Shown here: in pieces, positions 47,061 to 56,142 of the stretch
Layout: each line of letters starts with the position of its first letter
Position numbering within the stretch: the stretch's first letter is position 1
Translations under genes and position numbers: made by a program
The notes under the pieces: generated by a model
What the model was told of the DNA's origin: nothing
Database searches by the model: none
Seen by the model: only the letters and a program-made list of their open reading frames with translations
From: Paraburkholderia heleia NBRC 101817
Lineage (GTDB): Bacteria; Pseudomonadota; Gammaproteobacteria; Burkholderiales; Burkholderiaceae
Assembly (NCBI RefSeq): GCF_000739775.1
Contig: NZ_BBJH01000007.1
Coordinates: forward strand, 279,123 to 343,122
Direction: 5' to 3'
Length of the DNA stretch: 64,000 nucleotides

Positions 47061-47936
47061 ATGGAACCCACGACCGACCCCACCGCCGCCGATCCGGCCC
47101 GCGCGGGCGCCGCCGCGACCTTCACCGAGGCCGATCTCGACGCGCTGCGGCGCGCCCGGCATCAGCTCGAAACGCCGCCGCTCGGCATGAAGCTCGCAGC
47201 GATCGTGGGGGCGCCGGTGGAAAAGCTGATCGCACGGCTGCCTGGCGTCGCGAACGACAAGGTCATCGACGCGACGCAAGCCGCGCTGCGCAAGTGTCTG
47301 GGGCTCGCATTGAAGACGCTGGGCCGGCAAGGCGCCCTCGTCACCGACGCATCGCGTACGAGCGCGAAGCCGAGCAACCTGCTGCACAAGTTCGCGGTGG
47401 CGACCACGGGCGCGGCAGGCGGCGCGTTCGGCCTTTTCGCGCTGCCGGTCGAGTTGCCCGTCACGACCACGCTGATGTTTCGCTCGATTTGCGACATCGC
47501 GCGCAGCGAAGGCGAAGATCTGGCGAGCGCCGACACGCAGCTGCAATGTCTGACTGTGTTCGGCATGGGGGGCCGCTCGGCCGCCGACGACGAAGCCGAC
47601 TTCGGCTATTTCATCGTGCGCGGCGCACTCGCGAAGGCGGTCTCGGCGGCATCTTCGGAAATGGCGACGAAGGGCTTCGCCGCGCACGGCTCGACCGCGC
47701 TCCTCAAGCTCATGCAGACCGTGGCCGCGCGCTTCTCCGTGCAGGTGAGCGAGCAGGTCGCGGCGAAATCGATACCGGCCATCGGCGCGGTGCTCGGCGC
47801 CATGGTCAACACCGTGTTCATCGACCATTTCCAGCAAGTGGCGCATGGCCACTTCACCGTGCGCCGGCTCGAGCGCCGCTACGGCGAAGCCGCCGTGCAC
47901 GCGGCCTATGACGCGATCGACGTCTCGCTCGATTGA
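47061..47936 (+). CDS. EcsC-family protein
   Basis: A 291-residue protein of the EcsC family. After an Ala/Thr-rich start it shows DALRRARHQLETPPLGMKLA, a hydrophobic stretch FAVATTGAAGGAFGLFALPV (about 114-133) followed by ELPVTTTLMFRSICDIARSEGEDL, and CLTVFGMGGRS. GGGAG lies 4 nt before the ATG. The family is named after B. subtilis EcsC beside an ABC transporter, but its biochemical role is not settled. The last 31 bp overlap, tail to tail, with the esterase gene. Confidence 0.87.
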   Translation: MEPTTDPTAADPARAGAAATFTEADLDALRRARHQLETPPLGMKLAAIVGAPVEKLIARLPGVANDKVIDATQAALRKCLGLALKTLGRQGALVTDASRTSAKPSNLLHKFAVATTGAAGGAFGLFALPVELPVTTTLMFRSICDIARSEGEDLASADTQLQCLTVFGMGGRSAADDEADFGYFIVRGALAKAVSAASSEMATKGFAAHGSTALLKLMQTVAARFSVQVSEQVAAKSIPAIGAVLGAMVNTVFIDHFQQVAHGHFTVRRLERRYGEAAVHAAYDAIDVSLD

Positions 47937-48874
47937 GGCGGCTGCGGTTTCTCGTCGCCGCGTGCCGGCGCAGGGGTCACGCGGCGCACGAAGCTCGCGG
48001 CGACGTCGAGCGTGCGGCGCGCTTCGGGCATGAACGGCGCATAGATCGGCCAGATATGCGGCATGCCGGCGGCAACCTCGCACGCCACCGCCACGCCGGC
48101 GGCGCGCGCACGCTCGGCGACGCGGCGCGTGTCGTCGAGCAGCGTTTCGGAACTGCCCACGAAGAGGCTTAGCGGCGGCAAGCCGCGAAAGTCGGCATAA
48201 AGCGGCGACACGTAGGGATCGGTCGCACTGGCCGAGCCGAGGTAAAACGGCGCGATGCGCGCGAATACCTCGCCGCTGAACATGGGATCGCGCCCGTCGT
48301 TCTCGCGTATCGAAGCGCCCGTCGCCGCAAGATCGGTCCACGGTGAAAAGAGCACGGCGCCGGCGGGAAGTGCGTCGCCTGCGTCGCGCAAGGCAACGAG
48401 CGTCGCCAGCGCGAGCCCGCCGCCCGCCGAATCGCCGCCAATCACGATCGAGCCGGGCAGCGTTCCTTGCGTCAGCAAATGGCGGTACGCGGCCAACGCA
48501 TCCTCGAGCGCGGCGGGAAACGGATGCTCGGGCGCGAGGCGATAGTCGAGGGAGAAGACGTCGGCGTCAGCACGCTTGCCCAGACCAAACGAAATCGCGC
48601 GCTGCGAACGCGGCGAGCAGAAGTAATACCCGCCGCCATGCAGATAAAGGAGCGTGCGCGGCGCGGGCGAGCGCTCGCGGATGAGCCACTCGCCGCGCAT
48701 CGGGACATCGGAGGCGCCGTACTGCTCGCGCAAGCGCCAGCCGTCCGGCACGCCCGGCGTCCAGATGCGCCTCGCCGTCAGCATGCGCACGCGCGCGACG
48801 TTGATCGACTTGCGCGTTTGCGGCAGAAAAGTGCGGCGCAAGAACCTGCAGATCAGCCTGCTTTGCCAGCTCAT
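47906..48874 (-). CDS. Alpha/beta-hydrolase, HSL-type esterase/lipase
   Basis: A 322-residue esterase of the hormone-sensitive-lipase group. The oxyanion motif is LLYLHGGGYYFCSPRS, the nucleophile elbow GGDSAGGGLALATL, the acid lies in DDTRR or nearby, and the His in GMPHIWPIYAPF. The start at 48874 (MSWQSRLICRFLRRTFLPQT) has GGAGGG 8 nt upstream. The basic hydrophobic N-terminus suggests loose membrane association. It probably hydrolyses short acyl esters; the natural substrate is unknown. Its 3' end overlaps the EcsC gene by 31 bp. Confidence 0.91.
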   Translation of the reverse strand: MSWQSRLICRFLRRTFLPQTRKSINVARVRMLTARRIWTPGVPDGWRLREQYGASDVPMRGEWLIRERSPAPRTLLYLHGGGYYFCSPRSQRAISFGLGKRADADVFSLDYRLAPEHPFPAALEDALAAYRHLLTQGTLPGSIVIGGDSAGGGLALATLVALRDAGDALPAGAVLFSPWTDLAATGASIRENDGRDPMFSGEVFARIAPFYLGSASATDPYVSPLYADFRGLPPLSLFVGSSETLLDDTRRVAERARAAGVAVACEVAAGMPHIWPIYAPFMPEARRTLDVAASFVRRVTPAPARGDEKPQPPQSSETSIAS

Positions 48875-49016
48875 CGGCTCAGCCCTCCGCGGCACTCAAA
48901 ACGGGCTCAGGCAACACTCGACGGCGCTCGATCGATAACGTCCCGCAATCGGACTTCGATCGCGGGAACGCGCGGCGCGCACCGTACGACGAATGAGGCG
49001 AACGATCGAGAGCCGG

Positions 49017-49451
49017 TCAATTGGCGGGCAGCACCTGGCCGCGAATCTCGCCTGAGGGGTTCTGCGCCGTATGAATGTTGAAGTACCACTGGCCGCCCAT
49101 GAGCTGGGTGACCTGCTGCTCGTTGAGCGTGGCGGAACCCTTGATCGGACTTGCCAGTTCGCCCTTCGGAATCGGTACCTGCACGCCAGCGTTCTGTCCG
49201 ACCGGCGCGGGGCCGTGGAAGTGCGCGGCCGCCGCCGGGCCGGAGAGGCCTTCGTAGGTGACCGTCCACTTCAGCGTTTTCGCGGACGTGTCGAAGGTGG
49301 CGTTGAGCATGCCGTGGCCCTGGCTCACGCGCGGCGGGACTTCGCTGGATGGTTCGAGATCGGCCTTGAGCGCAACCGTATCGGCATACGCGGCGCTGGA
49401 GGCGAGGACACACAGCGCGAGAGCGAGCTGCAGCGGACGAAGCAAATTCAT
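49017..49451 (-). CDS. CHRD-domain periplasmic protein
   Basis: A 144-residue exported protein. The signal peptide MNLLRPLQLALALCVLASSA ends near AYA-DTV. The CHRD domain follows with LEPSSEVPPRVSQGHGMLNA, LSGPAAAAHFHGPAPVGQN and WYFNIHTAQNPSGEIRGQVL. The HFHGP and NIHT histidines resemble metal-binding positions conserved in the family, whose bacterial role is not known. AGGAGA lies 6 nt before the ATG. It is a single gene. Confidence 0.93.
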   Translation of the reverse strand: MNLLRPLQLALALCVLASSAAYADTVALKADLEPSSEVPPRVSQGHGMLNATFDTSAKTLKWTVTYEGLSGPAAAAHFHGPAPVGQNAGVQVPIPKGELASPIKGSATLNEQQVTQLMGGQWYFNIHTAQNPSGEIRGQVLPAN

Positions 49452-49956
49452 GGAATTTCTCCTGTTTTTGTGGCGCGTTGCACCAGAAGGCGCAAATCCG
49501 CGCTCTCACATGCTAGAGCAAATCCGCCGGGCGCGTCTGCTGCGCCGATGTCGGCCCAACGTAAGCTGCTTGCAATAAAAGCGGCGCCCTTCAACCCAGG
49601 GACTTCCTTCCCGCCATCCAGGCGTTCTGACCAGCGCCCCACGTGCCGACCCCTTCGGGGTGGGTGGATGCATCACCGAATTGATTTGCATAACGAAGTT
49701 TATGACCACCCTCTTCTGACAAATGATCCGCCGTCCCGCCCGCCTCACAGCAGGGGCGATTACCACCACTTCCGGTAACAGTTAATTGATCGAAATTATC
49801 TCGATTTCTCGTCACACGGCGACTAAGCTAGGAACTGCGAGAAGTGACTCTTCATCGAAGGGTCTCCAAGCTTGAACGCGGCTTCGGCCGCGTTTTTTTT
49901 CGCCCGCTTTTTGCGCTCGACTTCTCCGCGCCCGTCGATTTCCTGATGTACATCAT
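49452..49956. other. 505-bp intergenic region with a terminator on the plus strand
   Basis: No convincing protein gene on either strand. The distal 150 bp are AT-richer than the flanks and end in a strong plus-strand terminator at 49875-49900 that no annotated gene explains. A short RNA gene ending there is possible. Confidence 0.5.
49875..49900 (+). terminator. Orphan rho-independent terminator
   Basis: Stem AACGCGGC / GCCGCGTT around a TTCG tetraloop, followed by six more T residues. It is oriented for plus-strand transcripts, but the nearest upstream genes run on the minus strand. The kinase gene on the other strand ends 57 bp beyond and gets no T-run from it. Confidence 0.85.
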
Positions 49957-52900
49957 TCACGCGAGCAGCGCGGCCTGGTGCTCGATTCCGGCAAGCATCG
50001 CCTGGCAAGTGTGGATGAGCGTATAACCCTCCTCACGCAGTTGCCCGGCAGTGTGACCATTCATGTGACGGCGAAACGTCTCGAGTTCGGCGAGCAGCGC
50101 AGGATACTGCAGCACGCCAACCGCTCCGGCAAACCGGTGATGCCATTCGCGCAGGCCCGCGACGTCGGCTTGTTCGAGGAGCGGCGGCAAGGCGTCCAGG
50201 TCGTCGCGCATCGCCGAAACGAACGAGCCGAGCAACGTCTTCACGGTCGCCTCGCCGCCCCAAAGCTGGATCATTTGCGTGAGATCCAGCGGTTCGAACG
50301 TCCGGGCGTTTGCAGGCTTTTCCGCGAGCTTTGCGCCGGAACTGCCGCGCTCTTCCGAAGCCGACTCCGAAGCCGGCGACGCGGCTTGCCCCGCCGCCTG
50401 CCCCGCCGTTTGCACGTTCGCACCCGCCTCGCGCGCGGCTTCGTCCTGCAGGGTGCGCTGCATACCCTCCATGCCGAACCAGCGCGCGAGATGCTCGCGC
50501 AGCGTGGCCACGCGCGTGGGTTTGACGAGGCAATCGTCCATGCCCGCTTCGCTGCACAGACTTACGTTCTCGGGCGCCGTATTGGCCGTGATGCCGAGTA
50601 TCGGCAAGCGTCGCGCGCCGGGCGTCTTCTGCTCCAATTCGCGTATGCGCCGCGCGAGATCGTAGCCCGATACATTCGGCATATGACAGTCGGTGATCAG
50701 GCAGCCGTATTCGCATTCGGCCAGCGCTGAGAGCGCCTTCGCACCGTCGTCGACGACATCGCACGCGAACCCGATCAACGCCAGTTGATGGCGGATCAGT
50801 TCCTGATTCACCGGATGATCCTCCGCCACGAGGATGAGGCGGCCAGCAGCGCGTTCCTGCTCGCGGTCGTGCGCTGGAAGTGTCGTCTCGACGTCGGCGG
50901 AGGGACGCGACGGGCTGGCAGCCTTGACCGGGAGCCCCGCCAGCGCCATCGCACAAACGGCGCTCAAGGCGCGCCAGGACAACGGGTTGACGCTCACGCG
51001 CACACCGTTCCCGGCCACGCGATAACCGCTTGGCTTCGGTTTGTCGGTCAGGCAAAGCACAGGCGCAGCGAGTTTGCCCAACCGCTCGGCCAACGCTTCG
51101 GACGCGAACACCAGATCGGCCTTGTCCGCGCTCGCGGCGCGGGCAAGGTCCGCTGGCGCGACGCGGCGCATGTCCATGCCAAGCGCCGAGCCATAGTGCA
51201 TCAATGCGGCGGCGACGCTCGCGTCCTCGCACGTCACGAGCGCGCGCTTGCCGCGCAGCCCGGCGGCCGTACCGCTGCGCACCTCCACGGGCAATTCGAT
51301 ATGCAGCGTCAGGCGGGTGCCGCGATCCACTTCGCTCTCCAGTTCGAGCGTGCCGCCCATCAGCACGGCGAGCTTGCGGCAGATCGCGAGGCCGAGCCCG
51401 GTGCCGCCGAAGCGTCGCGTGGTCGAGGTCTCGGCCTGCACGAACGGCTCGAAGAGCTGCGCCTGCGCTTCGGGCGCAATGCCGATGCCCGTGTCGACCA
51501 CCGAGATCGACAGCCGCTGGCAGACAGGCGCGCCGTCGCGGGCGCCGACGTCGCGGGCGCGAACGTGCACGCTCACCTCGCCCGCCGGCGTGAACTTGAT
51601 TGCATTGCCGAGCAGATTGAAGAGGATCTGCCGTAGCCGCACGCTGTCGCCGCGCAACTGCGCCGCGACGTCCGGCTCCACATCCACGCGTACCTTCAGC
51701 CCCTTCTCGTGCGCACGCGCGGCCAGCAGCCCGACGGCGTTATCGACGAGTTCGCGCACGTCGAACGGCTGCGAATCGATCACGAGGTGGCCGGCCTGGA
51801 TCTTCGAGTAGTCGAGCAGATCGTCGAGTATCTGCAGCAGCGCCCCCGCCGATTCCTGCACCATGGCGACCATTTGCGCCTGATCCGGGTTGAGCGGCGT
51901 GCGTTCGAGCACCTCGACGAGACCCAGCACGCCGTTCATCGGCGTGCGGATCTCGTGGCTCATCATGGCGAGAAAATCGTCCTTCGCCCGGGAGGCCGCC
52001 TCGGCGATGTCGCGGGCGTGCTCGAGTTCGTCTGCGCGTGCGTGCTCGACGTCCGCATCCAGCGCATAGCCGCTCCAGACAATCGCCCCGTCTTCGGCGC
52101 GGCGCGGCGCGAACTCCGCACGCACCCACACGAACCCGGCCGCGCCTTGAAAGCGGAATTCGGCGTGCACAGGGATGAACCGGCGCGCGGAGCGTTCGAG
52201 CCGCGAGGCGAGGCGTGCGCGATCGTGACGCGCCACCCGCGAGAGATCGACCGAATCCGCGTGGCGCAGCGCCTCGACGGTGTCGCCGAGGAGCCGCTGC
52301 GTGTCGCCGCCAATGTACGGAAACGAGTAGCGGCCATCGGGCGAGCGGCGCAACTGGAACACGACCGCGGGCAGCGACCCCGTCACCTCCGAGAGAAGCC
52401 GCTCCGATTCGCGTTTGCGCAGCTCGGCGCGGCGAATGTCAGTGACGTCGATCATCGTGCCGAGCACGCAGAACGGCGCGCCCTGCGGGTCGCGGCACAG
52501 GCGCGTCCAGAAAATGCCATGACGCGACTCCCCGAGCGCGTTCTCGAAGGTCAGCTCGACACGCTGGCTCTCCCCCTCGACGATCGTGAGCCGGTAGAGA
52601 TCGTCCATGCGGCGGCTGTTTTCGGGCCCCCATGCCATCACGGCCGAACCCGGGCGCCCGAGCACGCGGGCGCGCGTCAGGCCGGTCGATTCTTCGTAGG
52701 CGCGATTGACCGCGAGATAGCGGTTTTCGAGATCCCGTGCACAGAGCGGATACGGGATCATCTCCATCATCGTGTCCTGCAGTTCCACCTGGCGCGCGAG
52801 CACCTGCTCCGCGCGCCGCCGCCTGTGCATCTCGCGCTGAAGCAGCACGTAGGCGCGCAGCGTGACGAGCAGCAGCACGCCGAACACGATCAGCAGCGGC

Positions 52901-53919
52901 AGGAGCCGCAGTGCGTTCACGCTCCAGCCGCTGGCCCGGGTGGAGACGGCAGCGGTCCAGCGATTGCGGATACGCTGCTGCTCGGCGGGTGGCATCGCGT
53001 CGAGCGCGCGATTGATGAGCCGCGCGAGCGGGGCAAGGTCGCAGCGCACGGCAAATGCCGTCGAATCGCCGACGCCTGCCGGACCCAGCACCTTCAGCGT
53101 GTGGAGATAGGTACCGCTGAGCGGCTCGTCGAGCGCGGCCGCGTTGCCCACCAGCACATCGGCCGCGTGGCGCCCGACCATTGCGAGCCCCGCCTCGAGG
53201 CTGGCGGCGCGCACGACCTGCGTAGCCGGCAGTTCCTGCATGACCGGCGCGTGCGGCGCCAGCACGATGCGGCGTCCCGCCAGGTCAGCGAGCGAGCGCG
53301 CCAGCGGCTCGTCGCGGCGCCCCACCATGACGAGCGGATGGTGCTCGAACGCTCCCGTGTAGGCGACGCCTGAGCCGAACACGCCATCGCCCACCGAGGT
53401 CACGGCGAGCGCGATCTCGCCACGCTGCATGGCGTCCCCGGCGCTCGTCCAGGGAAAAATGGGCACGCGCTCGAAGGTAACGCCGAGGGTACGCCCCAGA
53501 TAGCCGAGATAGTCGGCGGCCATGCCCGACGGCATACCAGCCTTGTTCGTGAAGCTGAACGGGAGCCAGCTGCCGTCGTAGCCGACCTTCAGCGGCGACA
53601 AGGCACGCAGCCACGCGCGCTCGTCGGCGCTCAGGCCGGTGAGCGTGGCCCCGCCGAGCGCTTCGAGCGGCGCCCGCCCCTCCACCACCGCGCCGACGAC
53701 GCGTTCTCGAGGCGACGTCGGGGCGACCTGCCGCGAGAGCGTGAAGCCCTCGATTGTCCGCTCACACAAAGTCGCAGGGCTCGCCGCCGCAGCAGAAAAC
53801 GCGAGCATCCATGCGGCTGTGAGCGCGCCGAGGTAGACCGACACGCACGTGAGCCCGCGCGCCCGCCACCATGCAGCCGAGCGCGCGGGAAGACGGAAGA
53901 TGCGATGAATCCACTTCAT
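49957..53919 (-). CDS. BvgS/EvgS-like hybrid sensor kinase with HPt domain
   Basis: A 1320-residue phosphorelay kinase. In order: a membrane segment (about 24-46); one periplasmic solute-binding (Venus-flytrap) domain, about 105-325, with LKVGYDGSWLPFSFTNKAGM; a second membrane helix (337-360); two PAS-type domains (about 385-495 and 510-635); HisKA with H655 in MMSHEIRTPMNG; HATPase with DTGIGIAPEAQ and FGGTGLGLAICRKL; a degenerate receiver-like stretch; a receiver with D1077 in LITDCHMPNVSG; and HPt with H1261 in REWHHRFAGAVG. BvgS has two flytrap domains; this has one. Its partners are the two NarL-type regulators upstream. The ligand is unknown. Confidence 0.95.
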   Translation of the reverse strand: MKWIHRIFRLPARSAAWWRARGLTCVSVYLGALTAAWMLAFSAAAASPATLCERTIEGFTLSRQVAPTSPRERVVGAVVEGRAPLEALGGATLTGLSADERAWLRALSPLKVGYDGSWLPFSFTNKAGMPSGMAADYLGYLGRTLGVTFERVPIFPWTSAGDAMQRGEIALAVTSVGDGVFGSGVAYTGAFEHHPLVMVGRRDEPLARSLADLAGRRIVLAPHAPVMQELPATQVVRAASLEAGLAMVGRHAADVLVGNAAALDEPLSGTYLHTLKVLGPAGVGDSTAFAVRCDLAPLARLINRALDAMPPAEQQRIRNRWTAAVSTRASGWSVNALRLLPLLIVFGVLLLVTLRAYVLLQREMHRRRRAEQVLARQVELQDTMMEMIPYPLCARDLENRYLAVNRAYEESTGLTRARVLGRPGSAVMAWGPENSRRMDDLYRLTIVEGESQRVELTFENALGESRHGIFWTRLCRDPQGAPFCVLGTMIDVTDIRRAELRKRESERLLSEVTGSLPAVVFQLRRSPDGRYSFPYIGGDTQRLLGDTVEALRHADSVDLSRVARHDRARLASRLERSARRFIPVHAEFRFQGAAGFVWVRAEFAPRRAEDGAIVWSGYALDADVEHARADELEHARDIAEAASRAKDDFLAMMSHEIRTPMNGVLGLVEVLERTPLNPDQAQMVAMVQESAGALLQILDDLLDYSKIQAGHLVIDSQPFDVRELVDNAVGLLAARAHEKGLKVRVDVEPDVAAQLRGDSVRLRQILFNLLGNAIKFTPAGEVSVHVRARDVGARDGAPVCQRLSISVVDTGIGIAPEAQAQLFEPFVQAETSTTRRFGGTGLGLAICRKLAVLMGGTLELESEVDRGTRLTLHIELPVEVRSGTAAGLRGKRALVTCEDASVAAALMHYGSALGMDMRRVAPADLARAASADKADLVFASEALAERLGKLAAPVLCLTDKPKPSGYRVAGNGVRVSVNPLSWRALSAVCAMALAGLPVKAASPSRPSADVETTLPAHDREQERAAGRLILVAEDHPVNQELIRHQLALIGFACDVVDDGAKALSALAECEYGCLITDCHMPNVSGYDLARRIRELEQKTPGARRLPILGITANTAPENVSLCSEAGMDDCLVKPTRVATLREHLARWFGMEGMQRTLQDEAAREAGANVQTAGQAAGQAASPASESASEERGSSGAKLAEKPANARTFEPLDLTQMIQLWGGEATVKTLLGSFVSAMRDDLDALPPLLEQADVAGLREWHHRFAGAVGVLQYPALLAELETFRRHMNGHTAGQLREEGYTLIHTCQAMLAGIEHQAALLA

Positions 53920-53940
53920 CGGCGCACGGCAGGCTGGATT

Positions 53941-54330
53941 TCAAACACCGTGGCGAGATGACGTGGCGCAAATGCGCGAGCGCCGGCTAACGAAGCGGTG
54001 CACCACGCCAGCCGCGGCTCCCCCCAGCAACGGTGGCGCCGTCAGTTCCATGAGGTACACGGCGGCGAGAGCGTAGTCGGCGGGCAAATGATCGCCATAG
54101 CCATTGCTGCCGAGGTCGGACGCCGCGACGGAGAAACCCCGGCGCCCGCTCGCCGCGCGCGCGGCGGCGTAGTTCGCCACCGTGAGCGCGAGCCCGAATG
54201 CCGCGGCCATTCCGAAAACATGCAAGCCCTGGGAGGGCGGGCTCGTGTTGAGCGCCTTGGCTGCGCGACCCGCGAACATGAGCCACGCGTTGCCTGCACC
54301 CTCGACCGCTAAACGCCTACCGAGCTTCAT
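53941..54330 (-). CDS. Mini-protein derived from aquaporin Z, lacking both NPA segments
   Basis: A 129-residue frame starting MKLGRRLAVEGAGNAWLMFA with GGAG 9 nt upstream. Compared from memory with AqpZ, residues 1-53 match its first two helices (RLA-E--G--WL-F-G, then AAFGLALTVANYAA). Residues 54-96 match the middle loop (ASGRRGF-VAAS--SNGYGDH-P--Y), and 97-119 the last helix (PLLGGAAAGVVHRFVS). Two in-frame gaps of roughly 50 and 65 residues remove both NPA pore motifs, so water conduction is not expected. It lies 21 bp before the hybrid kinase and behind its regulators. It may be an in-frame relic or a small membrane partner. Confidence 0.7.
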   Translation of the reverse strand: MKLGRRLAVEGAGNAWLMFAGRAAKALNTSPPSQGLHVFGMAAAFGLALTVANYAAARAASGRRGFSVAASDLGSNGYGDHLPADYALAAVYLMELTAPPLLGGAAAGVVHRFVSRRSRICATSSRHGV

Positions 54331-54569
54331 CGTTTCATCTCCACATCCGGACGCCTTCCCGGCCCTGTTCCGACCAGGCCGTCGTTCGTTCGCATTCCCG
54401 AGCCGGCAATATCTGACAAGCGATGCGTCGAACTTGGGATTATGGAGAGACAATTCCCGCAATCAGATAGGAGAACTCCTAAAACACTGGGCGCCTTGCG
54501 CAAGACAAAGCGAGAGAATATCCGCCGAACGCAGGAATAGAGGGGGGACGCGCACCGCCTGGCGATGAA

Positions 54570-55340
54570 TCAGATCAGGCCTATCTGCGCAGCGAAGTCG
54601 CTCAGATCGCGCTCCGTGACGAGCCCCAGCTTGCGCATCGTGCTGCGCTTTTGCGCGCTGATCGTTTTGCCGCTGCGCTGAAACCGCTGCGCGATCTGGC
54701 GCACCGACATACCCTGCGCGTAAAGCTGGAAGACCTCCCATTCGCGCGCGCTCGGCACGCCCGAGCAGGGGGCGCACGCGGCGCCGGCGCGCGCGAGCGT
54801 TGCGCGTGCGTGGCCCGAGAGAAACGGCGTGTGCTCGCGGGCGGCGGCAACGGCGAGCAGGAGATCGTGCGCAACGTCGCGCTTGTCGACGATGACGTTC
54901 AGGCCGTGATGCATCAGGCCCGTCAGAACGGGCGGCGTCGACACCATGCTCAGGACGACGACAGCAGGCGCGCCTCGTGTTTGCTCGAGGCGCCGCAGCA
55001 GGGTGAGGGAGCCATATTCGCCGTCCAGACCCGGCATGCAGAGATCGGAAATGACCACGTCGCAGTCGGTCATATCGAGCAGCGTGGCAAGCTCGAGCGT
55101 GTTGTCGGCTTCGCCGACGACGAGCGCTCGATCCGTCGCGTGCAGCAGATTCGCCACACCGAGCCGGATGCATGCGTGATCGTCGGCAACGATCACGCGC
55201 AACGGTGCCGCAAGTTCGGCCGCATCCGTCATGTTGCGCGCCACGAGGCAGGTGCACGGTTCGTCATGGCCGCGCATGACGAACCCGGAAGCGCTTGCCG
55301 CTGCGGCGTGATCCGGCAGCGATGAGGGAAGCAGGTTCAT
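54570..55340 (-). CDS. NarL/BvgA-type response regulator, second of the pair
   Basis: A 256-residue regulator. After a 46-residue N-terminal extension comes the receiver (LRVIVADDHACIRLGVANLL, phospho-Asp in VVISDLCMPGLDG, Lys in VIVDKRDVAHD), then a LuxR-type helix-turn-helix (SAREWEVFQLYAQGMSVRQI, RSGKTISAQKRSTMRKLG). Its ATG at 55340 overlaps the stop of the upstream regulator as ATGA, which fixes the start. Together with that regulator and the BvgS-like kinase it makes a phosphorelay. The Cys-rich extension (CTCL) is unusual. Confidence 0.92.
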   Translation of the reverse strand: MNLLPSSLPDHAAAASASGFVMRGHDEPCTCLVARNMTDAAELAAPLRVIVADDHACIRLGVANLLHATDRALVVGEADNTLELATLLDMTDCDVVISDLCMPGLDGEYGSLTLLRRLEQTRGAPAVVVLSMVSTPPVLTGLMHHGLNVIVDKRDVAHDLLLAVAAAREHTPFLSGHARATLARAGAACAPCSGVPSAREWEVFQLYAQGMSVRQIAQRFQRSGKTISAQKRSTMRKLGLVTERDLSDFAAQIGLI

Positions 55341-55978
55341 AACAGTCCGTACGCCCTGACGTAGGCGAAGAGTCCCGCGTCGTTGCTCACGCCGAGCTTC
55401 ACCATCGCGTCACGCTTCTGGCAGCTTACCGTGCGCACGTCGCGGCCGAAGGCGCGCGCAATTTCCGTGATCGAACTGCCGCTCGCGAACTTGCGAACCA
55501 CCTCCGATTCGCGCGGCGTCAAGCGCGGCAAACACAGGTCGGACGGTCCGGAGGCGGCCGCAAGTTCGCGCTCGATGGCCGGGCTGAGATGGGCTAGACC
55601 CTGGGCAGCGCCGCGCACGATAGCGGCGAGATCGTCCATTGGCTCGGTTTTGCGCAACAGGGCGACCACGCCCGCGTGCGCCACCGCGCGCAGGAGGACG
55701 GCGTTCGCAACGCCGGTCAGCACGACCACCGGGATATGCGGCCAGTCGCGGCGCAAACGCCGCACGAGCTGCAGACCGTCGGCGGCTTCGCCGGAAGCAG
55801 ACGGCATATTGAGATCAGTGACCAGGACGTCGCACGCGACGGTTTCGAGCGTCTGCAATAACTCGCGCGCGCCGCACGCTTGCCCCACGACCTCGATATC
55901 GTCTGCCGCGAGAAGCGCCGAGCGAACGCCAAGCAAAACGAATGGGTGATCGTCGGCGAGGACAACACGTAGCTTCAT
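55337..55978 (-). CDS. NarL/BvgA-type response regulator, first of the pair
   Basis: A 213-residue regulator from 55978 (MKLRVVLADDHPFVLLGVRS) with GGAGGA 8 nt upstream. The receiver has the acidic pocket DDH, phospho-Asp in VLVTDLNMPSASG, and Lys in LLRKTEPMDD. The output is a LuxR-type helix-turn-helix (LPRLTPRESEVVRKFASGSS, ITEIARAFGRDVRTVSCQKR). It is the first gene of the operon and is coupled by 4 nt to the second regulator. Having two similar regulators with one kinase suggests branched output or heterodimers. Confidence 0.94.
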   Translation of the reverse strand: MKLRVVLADDHPFVLLGVRSALLAADDIEVVGQACGARELLQTLETVACDVLVTDLNMPSASGEAADGLQLVRRLRRDWPHIPVVVLTGVANAVLLRAVAHAGVVALLRKTEPMDDLAAIVRGAAQGLAHLSPAIERELAAASGPSDLCLPRLTPRESEVVRKFASGSSITEIARAFGRDVRTVSCQKRDAMVKLGVSNDAGLFAYVRAYGLL

Positions 55979-56142
55979 ACTGAATTTCCTCCGAGTGGGT
56001 TTGCGTGGCTGCGATGCGCCGCGTGAGCGCATCGGTAACCCGCAACATCAGTCAGGTCGTTCATCTGACCATTGAAAGGCCGCCGTCGAAATCGGAGATT
56101 TCCGAAACGTTAAATATGGCTAATGTTGTGCGTGCGCACGAG

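Noticed and set aside
49591..49815. 74-codon minus-strand frame in the 505-bp intergenic region
   Set aside because: Composition is compatible with coding, but there is no ribosome site and no recognisable fold; the plus-strand terminator nearby suggests RNA rather than this ORF.
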